A stretch of DNA of 24,154 nt, taken from positions 1-24,154 of the forward strand of contig JANNNE010000156.1 in the NCBI GenBank assembly GCA_031398385.1, written 5' to 3'. Position 1 is the stretch's first letter. Each line of letters opens with the position of its first letter. The notes under the pieces were generated by a model. It did not search any database, was not told the DNA's origin, and worked only from the letters and a program-made list of their open reading frames with translations. This document shows, piece after piece, positions 16,276-23,846 of this stretch. Both the position numbers and the translations under genes were made by a program. Source of the DNA: Ideonella_A sp031398385 (GTDB lineage: Bacteria > Pseudomonadota > Gammaproteobacteria > Burkholderiales > Burkholderiaceae_C).

Positions 16276-19200
16276 CTACATGCTGCGCCGATACTGCCCG
16301 CCCACCTCGAACAAGGCGTGCGTGATCTGGCCGAGCGAGCAGACCCGCACCGCCTCCATCAGTACCGCGAACACGTTCTCGTTCTCGATCACTGCCTGCT
16401 GCAGCCGTGCGAGCATCGCGGGTGAAGCCTTGGCGTGGCGGGTGTGGAAATCGTCGAGGCGCTTGAGCTGAGACTGCTTTTCCTCGTCGGTCGAGCGCGC
16501 GAGTTCGAGTGCATCGGGCACCGGATCGCCATGCGGGTTGCGGAAGGTGTTGACACCGACGATCGGATATTCGCCGGTGTGCTTGAGCATCTCGTAGTGC
16601 ATGCTCTCTTCCTGGATCTTGCCGCGCTGATAGCCGGTTTCCATCGCACCCAGCACGCCGCCGCGCTCGGCGATTTTCTCGAACTCCTGCAGCACCATCT
16701 CCTCGACCAGTTCGGTCAGTTCGTCGATGATGAACGAGCCCTGGCTGGGGTTCTCGTTTTTGGCGAGACCCCACTCGCGGTTGATGATCAGCTGGATTGC
16801 CATCGCGCGGCGCACGCTGTCTTCGGTCGGCGTCGTGATGGCTTCGTCGAAGGCGTTGGTGTGCAGGCTGTTGCAGTTGTCGTAGATCGCGATCAGCGCC
16901 TGCAGCGTGGTGCGGATGTCGTTGAACTGGATCTCCTGCGCATGCAGTGAGCGGCCGCTGGTCTGAACGTGATATTTGAGTTTCTGGCTGCGTTCGTTGG
17001 CACCGTAGCGCTCCTTCATGGCGACCGCCCAGATGCGCCGCGCCACGCGGCCCAGCACCGTGTACTCCGGATCCATGCCGTTGCTGAAGAAGAAGCTCAG
17101 GTTCGGCGCGAAATCGTCGATGTGCATGCCGCGCGCCAGATACGCCTCGACGAAGGTGAAGCCGTTGCTCAGCGTGAATGCGAGCTGGCTGATCGGGTTG
17201 GCGCCGGCTTCGGCGATGTGATAACCGGATATGCTGACCGAATAGAAATTGCGCACATCGTTGTGGACGAAATACTGCGCAATGTCGCCCATCACCTTCA
17301 GGCTGAACTCGGTGCTGAAGATGCAGGTGTTCTGGCCCTGGTCTTCCTTCAGGATATCGGCCTGCACGGTGCCGCGCACATTGGCCAGTGTCCAGGCGCG
17401 GATCTTCGCGGCCTCGGTGTCGGTCGGCTCGCGGTCGTTGTCTGTCTTGAACTTGTGCAGGCTCTGGTCGATCGCGGTGTTCATGAACATCGCGAGAATG
17501 GTCGGCGCCGGGCCGTTGATCGTCATGCTGACGCTGGTGGCCGGATCGGTCAGTTCGAAGCCGCCGTACAAGACTTTCATGTCGTCGAGCGTGGCGATGC
17601 TGACGCCCGAGTTGCCGACCTTGCCGTAGATGTCGGGTCGTCTATCCGGGTCGTTGCCGTACAGCGTGACCGAGTCGAACGCGGTCGACAGCCGCTTGGC
17701 CGGCATGCCTGAGCTCAGCAGCTTGAAGCGCTTGTTGGTGCGGAAGGCATCGCCTTCGCCAGCGAACATGCGGGTCGGATCCTCGCCCTCGCGCTTGAAC
17801 GCGAAAGTGCCGGCGGTATACGGGAACGAGCCCGGCACGTTGTCGAGCATCAGCCACTTGACGATTTCGCCGTGGTCTTCGTACCGGGGCAGGGCCACCT
17901 TGCGGATCTTGTTGCCCGACAAGGTGGTGTGGACCAGCGAGGTGCGGATTTCCTTGTCGCGAATTTTCACGACATATTCCTCGCCGGCATAGGCCTTCTG
18001 CATCTGCGGCCACATCGACAGCAGCTTCTTTGCCGCCGGATCCAGACGCGTCTCGCGCTGCTCGGCCAGATTGATGCTGGCCTCGGCGGCGCGCGGCTTG
18101 TCGGGCTTGCCTTCGGTCAGCATCGCCGCAGCCGCCCGCAGCTGCTGGATTTCTCGCACCAGCCGCGATTGCTCGATGGCGCGGCGCTTGTAGCCGCGAA
18201 CGGTGTCGGCGATCTCGGCCAGATAACGTACCCGTGCGCCGGGAACGATCGGCACCTGGTGGGTGCTGTGGCGCGTGGCCGCCTGCGGCAGCCGGCTTTC
18301 GCCGAGCTTCAACCCGAGTTCGGCCAGCCTGGGCAGCAGGGCCTGGTACAAGGCCGTGACGCCGTCATCGTTGAAGCGGCTGGCCATGGTGCCGAATACC
18401 GGCATCTGATCGGGCGATTGTCCGAATGCTTCCCGGTTGCGCTGCACCTGCTTGGCGACATCGCGCAAAGCGTCGGCGGCACCCTTGCGGTCGAACTTGG
18501 TGATGGCGACGAACTCGGCGAAGTCGAGCATGTCGATCTTCTCGAGCTGACTGGCGGCACCGAACTCCGGCGTCATCACGTACATCGGCACGTCGACCAA
18601 CGGCACGATCGCGGCGTCGCCCTGACCGATTCCGGAAGTCTCGACGATCACGATGTCGAAGCCCGCGACCTTCACGGCGGCCAGCACGTCGGGCAACGCC
18701 TGACTGATCTCGCTGCCGAAGTCGCGAGTCGCCAGGCTTCGCATGAAGACCCGTGGCCCGTCGCGCCACGGCGCGATCGCATTCATCCGGATCCGGTCGC
18801 CGAGCAGCGCGCCGCCGCTCTTGCGGCGCGACGGGTCGATGCTGATCACCGCAATCTGCAGGGCATCGTTCTGGTCCAGGCGGAGGCGTCGGATCAGCTC
18901 GTCGGTCAGCGAACTCTTGCCGGCGCCGCCGGTTCCGGTGATGCCGAGCACCGGAGTCTTCACTGCTGCAGCCTGCTCGATCAGTGCTGCCTTCAACGCC
19001 GGCTCGACCTGTCCGGTCTCGAGCGCGGTGATGAACTGCGCCAGCGCTCGCCGGGCCGGCTCTTCGCTCGACCGGATGGCGTCGAGCGTGGTCGGTGCGT
19101 AGCCTGACAGGTCGCGATCGGACATCATGACCATCTCGCCGATCATGCCCGCCAGTCCCATCTTCTGGCCATCCTCCGGGCTGTAGATGCGCGCCACGCC

Positions 19201-19569
19201 GTAGGCCTGCAGCTCGGCGATCTCGCTCGGAACGATGACACCGCCACCACCCCCGAAGACGCGGATGTGCGAACCTCCGCGCTGCTTCAGCAGGTCGACC
19301 ATGTACTTGAAATATTCGACATGGCCGCCCTGGTACGAACTGATCGCGATGCCCTGAACGTCTTCCTGCAGGGCGGCGGTGACGACTTCGTCGACCGAGC
19401 GGTTGTGGCCGAGGTGGATCACCTCGGTACCCATGCCCTGCAGGATGCGTCGCATGATGTTGATCGCGGCGTCGTGGCCGTCGAACAGGCTCGCGGCGGT
19501 GACGAAACGCACCTTGTTGTCGGGCTTGTATTGGGCCAATGCCTGGTACTCGGCGGACAGATCGGTCAT
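16276..19569 (-). CDS. icmF: Fused isobutyryl-CoA mutase (IcmF)
   Basis: 1097 residues from the ATG at 19569, which has AGGAGA 8-13 bases upstream; this is the IcmF length. It interconverts isobutyryl-CoA and n-butyryl-CoA using adenosylcobalamin, with a built-in G-protein chaperone. Order of domains: B12-binding domain (DGHD at 30-33, His32 the cobalt ligand; GGGGG near 106-110), G-domain with P-loop GTGGAGKSS at 212-220 and the segment TKFDRKG from Thr357, then linker and the mutase barrel from about 540. The substrate-binding stretch FPYTAGTFAFKR is of the IcmF type rather than methylmalonyl-CoA mutase. The base-recognition motif is normally NKxD; here it reads TKFD. The AraC-type gene is divergent and may control it. 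Confidence 0.93.
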   Translation of the reverse strand: MTDLSAEYQALAQYKPDNKVRFVTAASLFDGHDAAINIMRRILQGMGTEVIHLGHNRSVDEVVTAALQEDVQGIAISSYQGGHVEYFKYMVDLLKQRGGSHIRVFGGGGGVIVPSEIAELQAYGVARIYSPEDGQKMGLAGMIGEMVMMSDRDLSGYAPTTLDAIRSSEEPARRALAQFITALETGQVEPALKAALIEQAAAVKTPVLGITGTGGAGKSSLTDELIRRLRLDQNDALQIAVISIDPSRRKSGGALLGDRIRMNAIAPWRDGPRVFMRSLATRDFGSEISQALPDVLAAVKVAGFDIVIVETSGIGQGDAAIVPLVDVPMYVMTPEFGAASQLEKIDMLDFAEFVAITKFDRKGAADALRDVAKQVQRNREAFGQSPDQMPVFGTMASRFNDDGVTALYQALLPRLAELGLKLGESRLPQAATRHSTHQVPIVPGARVRYLAEIADTVRGYKRRAIEQSRLVREIQQLRAAAAMLTEGKPDKPRAAEASINLAEQRETRLDPAAKKLLSMWPQMQKAYAGEEYVVKIRDKEIRTSLVHTTLSGNKIRKVALPRYEDHGEIVKWLMLDNVPGSFPYTAGTFAFKREGEDPTRMFAGEGDAFRTNKRFKLLSSGMPAKRLSTAFDSVTLYGNDPDRRPDIYGKVGNSGVSIATLDDMKVLYGGFELTDPATSVSMTINGPAPTILAMFMNTAIDQSLHKFKTDNDREPTDTEAAKIRAWTLANVRGTVQADILKEDQGQNTCIFSTEFSLKVMGDIAQYFVHNDVRNFYSVSISGYHIAEAGANPISQLAFTLSNGFTFVEAYLARGMHIDDFAPNLSFFFSNGMDPEYTVLGRVARRIWAVAMKERYGANERSQKLKYHVQTSGRSLHAQEIQFNDIRTTLQALIAIYDNCNSLHTNAFDEAITTPTEDSVRRAMAIQLIINREWGLAKNENPSQGSFIIDELTELVEEMVLQEFEKIAERGGVLGAMETGYQRGKIQEESMHYEMLKHTGEYPIVGVNTFRNPHGDPVPDALELARSTDEEKQSQLKRLDDFHTRHAKASPAMLARLQQAVIENENVFAVLMEAVRVCSLGQITHALFEVGGQYRRSM

Positions 19570-19693
19570 GGTGAAGTCTCCTGGTACCGCACTGTAGTCA
19601 GCTATCGCGCCGTCCGCCATGCCTTCATCGGCCAACGACGTGGCCGCTTTTGCCACCCACCTCGATAATGCGGTCGCGGAGGGTGATCAGCCG
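19570..19693. promoter_or_regulatory. icmF / AraC-type regulator divergent region
   Basis: 124 bases holding the starts of both transcripts, so this is the likely operator region if the regulator acts on icmF. GGAGGG at 19679-19684 lies 9 bases before the chosen regulator start. No obvious paired operator repeat or sigma-70 boxes were recognised. Confidence 0.4.
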
Positions 19694-20743
19694 ATGTCCA
19701 TGGCCAGCGAGAAAGATTCGGTATCGAGCCATTTTGTGCATGCCGCACTGGCCCGGATGGCGCCCTCGGTCCAGCAGCGCATGTTGGGCGCCGCGGGCAT
19801 ATCCCCGGAACTGCTTTCTGTCCCGCATGCGCGCGTTTCCGCGCACCGCTATTCGGCGCTGTGGCTGGTGATCGCGCGGGAGCTGGACGACGAGTTTTTC
19901 GGTCTGGACCGGCGTTCGATGAAGGTCGGCAGTTTCGCGCTGCTGTGCCAGGCCGTGCTGCCCTGCGACAAGCTCGACCACGCACTGCGCCGATTTCTTC
20001 GCGGACTCGCGGTGCTGCTCGACGACATCCATGGCGAGCTGCGGCTGAGCCCGGATCGCCGCAGCGTAGACATCGTCGTGGTCAACCGGATCAGCGATGA
20101 CGCGGCCCGCCTGTTCGCCGACGAGACCTTCCTGATCCTGATCCATGGCGTGATGTGCTGGCTGATCGGGCGACGCCTGGTCTTGCAGCGCGTGGCGTTC
20201 GCCCATCCCCGGCCACCCCATGCGCGGGAATATGCGCTGATGTTTTCCGAGCATGCCAGCTTCGGCGCCGCATTCACCGCCATGCGCTTCGATGCGGCCA
20301 CGCTGGACGCGCCGCTGGTCCAGAATGCCGCCAGCCTTCGGCAGTTTCTGGCGTCCGCGCCGCGGTCCGTGATCCTGAAATACCGCAACGAGGACAGCTG
20401 GACGGCCCGGCTGCGCCGCTATCTGCGGTTGCAGCTCGACGCCGGACGATCACCGATTTTCGAGGCCGTTGCAGCCGAATTCGGCCAGGCTGCCACCACC
20501 CTGCGACGTCGGCTGGCCGACGAGGGCACGAGCTACCAGGGCGTCAAGGACGGTTTGCGCAACGACCTGGCCATCGACCGCCTGGGAAACAGCGCACTCA
20601 GCGTCGACGACATCGCGGCACACCTCGGCTACCGTGACGTCAGTGCGTTCCACCGCGCGTTCAAGCGCTGGAACGGGTTGCAACCTGGCGAATACCGTCG
20701 TCGCAGCCTGTCGGCAGGTGCCGCCAGGCCGACCGACGAATGA
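19694..20743 (+). CDS. AraC-family transcriptional regulator
   Basis: 349 residues. The first ~200 residues read as the arabinose-binding-type domain seen in OruR/ArgR-like AraC regulators (SVSSHFVHAALARM at the start; AHRYSALWLVIARELDDEFFG; RRMSMKVG-like stretch RRSMKVGSFALLC). The C-terminal ~100 residues form the double helix-turn-helix: SPIFEAVAAEFGQAATTLRR and LSVDDIAAHLGYRDVSAFHR, then AFKRWNGLQPGEYRR. I chose the ATG at 19694 because family members begin shortly before the SHFV motif; the in-frame ATG at 19619 has no ribosome site. It is divergent from icmF, so regulation of icmF, perhaps by a branched acyl metabolite, is a reasonable inference, not shown. Confidence 0.88.
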   Translation: MSMASEKDSVSSHFVHAALARMAPSVQQRMLGAAGISPELLSVPHARVSAHRYSALWLVIARELDDEFFGLDRRSMKVGSFALLCQAVLPCDKLDHALRRFLRGLAVLLDDIHGELRLSPDRRSVDIVVVNRISDDAARLFADETFLILIHGVMCWLIGRRLVLQRVAFAHPRPPHAREYALMFSEHASFGAAFTAMRFDAATLDAPLVQNAASLRQFLASAPRSVILKYRNEDSWTARLRRYLRLQLDAGRSPIFEAVAAEFGQAATTLRRRLADEGTSYQGVKDGLRNDLAIDRLGNSALSVDDIAAHLGYRDVSAFHRAFKRWNGLQPGEYRRRSLSAGAARPTDE

Positions 20744-20765
20744 ATCGAAACGGGCCGGTGGTGCT

Positions 20766-20975
20766 TCAGCTGTCGAGTCGGAAGCCGACTTTCAGCGTGA
20801 CCTGGTAGTGGGCGACCTTGCCGTCTTTCACGTGTCCGCGGGTCTCGACGACTTCGAACCAGTCGATGTTGCGCACTGTCTTGGCCGCGGTCGACAGGGC
20901 TTGTTGAATGGCCTCGTCGGTACCGTCCGGCGACGATCCGACGAGCTCCAGAATCTTGTAGACGTGATTGGTCAT
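20766..20975 (-). CDS. Dodecin (flavin-storage protein)
   Basis: 69 residues, the standard dodecin size. Dodecins form hollow 12-mers that bind riboflavin or FMN and buffer free flavin. Family marks are VYKILELVGSSPDG at the start, TVRNIDWFEVVETRGHV with the Trp that stacks on the flavin, and AHYQVTLKVGFRL at the end with the flavin-contacting Gln. The ATG at 20975 has GGAGA about 10 bases upstream; a longer frame up to 21032 runs into the porin terminator and is rejected. It lies downstream of the porin on the same strand but beyond a terminator, so it has its own promoter. Confidence 0.93.
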   Translation of the reverse strand: MTNHVYKILELVGSSPDGTDEAIQQALSTAAKTVRNIDWFEVVETRGHVKDGKVAHYQVTLKVGFRLDS

Positions 20976-21003
20976 GACAGGTCTCCGGCCGTTCAGGACA
21001 GCA

Positions 21004-21036
21004 AATGAAAAGAGCCTTTGCCGACGCGGCAAAGGC
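21004..21036 (-). terminator. Rho-independent terminator after the porin
   Basis: GCCTTTGCCG (21014-21023) and CGGCAAAGGC (21027-21036) form a perfect 10-bp stem with a 3-base loop. Read on the minus strand it is followed by TCTTTTCATTT, a T-rich run, as expected for a terminator of the porin transcript. Confidence 0.85.
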
Positions 21037-21088
21037 CCTGTTATAGCGCCCGATCCGTCCTGCCGCTACACGGCAGCTTGGCGGATGC

Positions 21089-22321
21089 TCAGAAACGGTG
21101 ACGAAGTCCGATGCTGATGCTGGTCGAATCGGTGCCGGCGCTGGCTGTCACGCCGCCCAGCATGCCGGCCTGACCAGGTGCGGCCTGGGCCAGATTCTTG
21201 TTGTTGAAACGCGCCACCACGAAGTTCATGTCGGTGCGCTTCGAGAATCCGTAGGTGAAGGCGGCGCCGAACGACGCGGTGTCGGAGTTGGTGCCGCGGC
21301 GATCGTCAAGGTAGCTGTAGGTCACATAGAGCTTGTGCAGACCCATCGGCAGGCGATAGCCGACGTGATACAGCCTTGAATCCTGCCGAACGGCGTTGAC
21401 GATCGCACCCTGGACGACACGCGCGGTCGCCGCACCGGTCAACGGGGTCAACGCGGCGACGATCGACGACAGGCCGGTCGGGTTGTCGTCCTTGATCTGC
21501 ATGGCCTGCGCGACCGCGGTGCCGGGTCCGATGCCGACCGACACGCCGGCGATGGTGGTGGTCAATGATTTCTGGCCGAATTCGTTCTCGCGCGTGTTGT
21601 AGGCCAGACCGGCAGCAAACGCCGGTGTGCGATAGATGCCGTTGACGCCGATGAAGCGGCCGGTGGTAGTGCTGCCTTCACCGAGCCCGTACATCACCGC
21701 CGCGGAGATCGGGCCCTGGACAATGCGATAGGCGACGGTGTTGCTCAGGCGGATATCGACCGTCGGAGGAAACGAGCCCACTTGGCCTCCCGACAACGCG
21801 GACTGGGTTTCAGTGGTGTCGAAAGCCGCCGCCACCTCATAGCCCGGCGTATATTGCCGCCCCGCCAGGAAACCACCGAATGGCGTCACCAGACCGACAT
21901 AGATCTGCCGATCCCAGAAGCGTCCGTCCAGGTTGACGCCGAGCGTGCTGCCTATGTTGGCCGCAACGCCGCTCACGGCCGGCTGCAAGGCCGGAACCAG
22001 GCCAAGCAGAGCGGCATTCGTGAGGCGATCCGGCAATTGGGAGCCCGACTGGGGTCGGTTGCTGTTGGCGCCGGTGTCGAGTTCAAGGCGGTGTTCCATC
22101 GTGAACAGGGCCCGGTAGCCGCCACCGATGTCCTCGTTGCCGCGGAAGCCCAGACGCGAGCCATCCATGATGCCGCTGACGAGTTGATTCTGGCTGCCAC
22201 CGCGCAGGCCCGAGACATGGGCGTAGCCGGCATCGAGGATGCCGTATACCTGCACGCTACTCTGGGCCATCACGAGCGGTGCGGCGGCGCTGAGGGCGGT
22301 CAGTGCAATGATTTTTTTCAT
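21089..22321 (-). CDS. Outer-membrane porin (Burkholderia type)
   Basis: 410 residues from the ATG at 22321. The signal peptide MKKIIALTALSAAAPLVMA is followed by QSSVQVYGILDAGYAHVSG, the usual start of betaproteobacterial general porins. Many short alternating beta strands follow, with loop motifs such as FRGNEDIGGGYRALFTMEHRLE and RQIYVGLVTPFGGFLAGRQYTP, and the C-terminus ISIGLRHRF ends in Phe for outer-membrane insertion. It forms a 16-stranded trimeric channel for small solutes. GGAGA lies 6-10 bases before the start; the in-frame ATGs 8 codons upstream lie in the leader and are rejected. A hairpin in the leader (22353-22377) may affect translation. Confidence 0.92.
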   Translation of the reverse strand: MKKIIALTALSAAAPLVMAQSSVQVYGILDAGYAHVSGLRGGSQNQLVSGIMDGSRLGFRGNEDIGGGYRALFTMEHRLELDTGANSNRPQSGSQLPDRLTNAALLGLVPALQPAVSGVAANIGSTLGVNLDGRFWDRQIYVGLVTPFGGFLAGRQYTPGYEVAAAFDTTETQSALSGGQVGSFPPTVDIRLSNTVAYRIVQGPISAAVMYGLGEGSTTTGRFIGVNGIYRTPAFAAGLAYNTRENEFGQKSLTTTIAGVSVGIGPGTAVAQAMQIKDDNPTGLSSIVAALTPLTGAATARVVQGAIVNAVRQDSRLYHVGYRLPMGLHKLYVTYSYLDDRRGTNSDTASFGAAFTYGFSKRTDMNFVVARFNNKNLAQAAPGQAGMLGGVTASAGTDSTSISIGLRHRF

Positions 22322-22352
22322 TCGAGGTCTCCGGTGCTTCATCAACAGGCAA

Positions 22353-22377
22353 TTGTGCCGGGGACCTCACGGCACAA
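22353..22377 (-). promoter_or_regulatory. Leader hairpin of the porin mRNA
   Basis: On the minus strand, TTGTGCCG and CGGCACAA form a perfect 8-bp stem with a 9-base loop TGAGGTCCC, about 30 bases before the porin start. The loop carries GAGGTC, complementary to GACCTC at 22324-22329, which overlaps the end of the Shine-Dalgarno GGAGA. A loop-to-ribosome-site contact could hold translation back. Whether this happens is not known. Confidence 0.45.
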
Positions 22378-22603
22378 AGGATGCGTGTCGCGCAATATCC
22401 ACGCACACTTTCCCTAGTGCATCCCCTGATTGACGCCACGTTCGCGCATGCGGGCAGCCATCCCGGGGAAGGTCTTCGCTGCGGCTGGACTTGCTGCCGG
22501 GTCGCGAAGCGCGGCATCAGCGCATCGAGTTCAGGCGGGCCCGTGTAGACGGGCCGGAGAAAATGCCGTAACCGGCCAGGGTCGCCAGCCGGTCAGCCGA
22601 TGA
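22378..22603. other. Gap between porin leader and OmpA-type gene
   Basis: Contains hairpin-forming pieces, among them GGCCCG (22538-22543) and CGGGCC (22550-22555), that may end the OmpA-type transcript. On the minus strand an open stretch at about 22414-22527, ending KTFPGMAARMRERGVNQGMH, has no start codon; I could not recognise it. It could be a remnant of a lost gene or chance. Confidence 0.35.
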
Positions 22604-23215
22604 TCACTTCGGCAGTTCGATGATCAACATGTCGACACGCCGATTAGAGGCTCGACCATCAGCGGTCTCGTTGCTGGCGATCGGGTCGCTCTGACCCTTG
22701 CCTTCGCCGAGCAGCCGGGTGGCTGGAACGCCCTGACCGACCAGGAAATTGATGGTCGACGCGGCGCGGGCTTCGGACAATTTGTCGTTCAACGCCGCGT
22801 CGCCGGTATTGTCGGTGTGGCCGGTCACCTTCATCGACAGGTTGCCGTAAGTCTGCAAGCCGTTGGACAGCTGCTTCAGGAAATCGGTGAAGGATGGGGT
22901 CAGCGACGAACTTCCGGAGGCGAATGCGGTGTCGCCGGTGGCCCGCAGCAGCAGCGCGCCGGTCGGCGTTTTCGTGATGCTGACGTTCTTGTCGCCGGCA
23001 ACCCGCTTGAGGATGGTTTCCAGCAGACCGATCGTCGACGACGGTGCCGTCGCAACGGTGGCCGGGGCGGGACGGGCAGGCGCGGGCACCGGCCGGGGCG
23101 CCGGGCTGGGCGCTGGCGCCGCAGTCGAGGGCGGCCGGGTGGGCGGTGCCGCACAGGCAGCCAGCAGCATCGCAGCGCCGATCGCGATCAGCTGATTCAG
23201 GCGGGTCTGGTTCAT
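22604..23215 (-). CDS. OmpA-family lipoprotein
   Basis: 203 residues from the ATG at 23215. A lipoprotein signal peptide ends in the lipobox LLAAC, with Cys21 as the lipid-bearing residue. A Pro/Ala linker spans about 22-57, followed by a region (LLETILKRVAGDKNVSI) and the OmpA peptidoglycan-binding domain from about 100 to 200, with GHTDNTGDAALNDKLSEARA and the DGRASNRRVDMLI signature of residues that hold meso-diaminopimelate. It probably tethers the outer membrane to the cell wall, as do Pal-type proteins. GGAGA precedes the start. The longer frame to 23317 lacks a signal peptide at its start and is rejected. Confidence 0.88.
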   Translation of the reverse strand: MNQTRLNQLIAIGAAMLLAACAAPPTRPPSTAAPAPSPAPRPVPAPARPAPATVATAPSSTIGLLETILKRVAGDKNVSITKTPTGALLLRATGDTAFASGSSSLTPSFTDFLKQLSNGLQTYGNLSMKVTGHTDNTGDAALNDKLSEARAASTINFLVGQGVPATRLLGEGKGQSDPIASNETADGRASNRRVDMLIIELPK

Positions 23216-23395
23216 CAGAGGTTCTCCGGATGTCGTTGTGGTTAGCGTATCCGAATGTTTCGGAAGCGCCGAACTTAACACTCGGCGAATCCGATGGCTA
23301 GTGTCCTGAAGGGGCACCGGCCTCCGGCGCGCCTGCGCGCGGGGACGGTTCGGGCCTGTCGAGCGGTGCGAATCGAGACCCGCCGAGTGACGCCC
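23216..23395. other. Gap upstream of the OmpA-type gene
   Basis: 180 bases that should contain the minus-strand promoter of the lipoprotein gene. No gene or strong motif was recognised. Confidence 0.3.
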
Positions 23396-23494
23396 CTATT
23401 GCGAAACCAGGATCACCTGCCTGACCAGCGGGCAGATCTGCCCTTGCCACCGTTTGCAGCTGAAGACGCCGTAATGTCCGGCCCCGGCCTGCGA
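23396..23494 (-). pseudogene. C-terminal scrap of a PHB depolymerase (PhaZ-like)
   Basis: Minus-strand frame ending at TAG (23396-23398). Its last ~32 residues include GAGHYGVFSCKRWQGQI, matching the conserved C-terminal GVGHYGVFSG(K/R)RW region of intracellular polyhydroxyalkanoate depolymerases, with the His thought to be catalytic. Upstream of about 23494 the frame stays open but runs antisense through the glutathione S-transferase fragment and shows no depolymerase similarity. So only the tail of the gene remains, about 8% of a ~400-residue protein. The match is by eye. Confidence 0.65.
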
Positions 23495-23495
23495 G

Positions 23496-23846
23496 ATGAA
23501 TTCGGGTTTCGCCAATCTGCGCTCGGCGCTGCCGATGAACCTGAAGGCGCACCACCCCGGCTTCAAGGTCTGGGCCGGTGCCCAGCCCGACATCGACCGC
23601 ATCATCGAGATCTGGACCGAGTGCCTGGCCCACCACGGCGGGCCATTCCTGTATGGCGACCAGCCGGGGATGGCCGACGCGATGTACGCACCGGTCGCCA
23701 CGCGTTTTCTGACCTACGACGTGCCCTTGCCACCGCCCTGCGTGGCCTACTGCAACACCATCATGGCGATGCCCGAAATGCAGCAATGGATCGCCGCCGC
23801 GAAGCTCGAGCCGGACGATATCGAAGAGCTGGACATGGATTTTTGA
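23496..23846 (+). pseudogene. C-terminal part of a glutathione S-transferase
   Basis: 116 residues. From MNSGFANLRSALPMNLKAHH to the end it reads as the helical C-terminal domain of bacterial glutathione S-transferases (IDRIIEIWTECLAHHGGPFLYG, then MADAMYAPVATRF). Full members have about 220-230 residues; the thioredoxin-fold domain that binds glutathione is missing, and an in-frame TAA lies at 23472-23474. Family similarity begins at the Glu codon just before the Met, right next to the PhaZ-like scrap. A working protein is therefore unlikely. Confidence 0.8.

Noticed and set aside
17872..19107. Long plus-strand frame inside icmF
   Set aside because: Antisense shadow; icmF is intact and well conserved over the same bases.
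23298..23786. Minus-strand frame across the glutathione S-transferase fragment
   Set aside because: Low-complexity His/Arg/Gly-rich shadow; it is not in the frame of the PhaZ-like tail.
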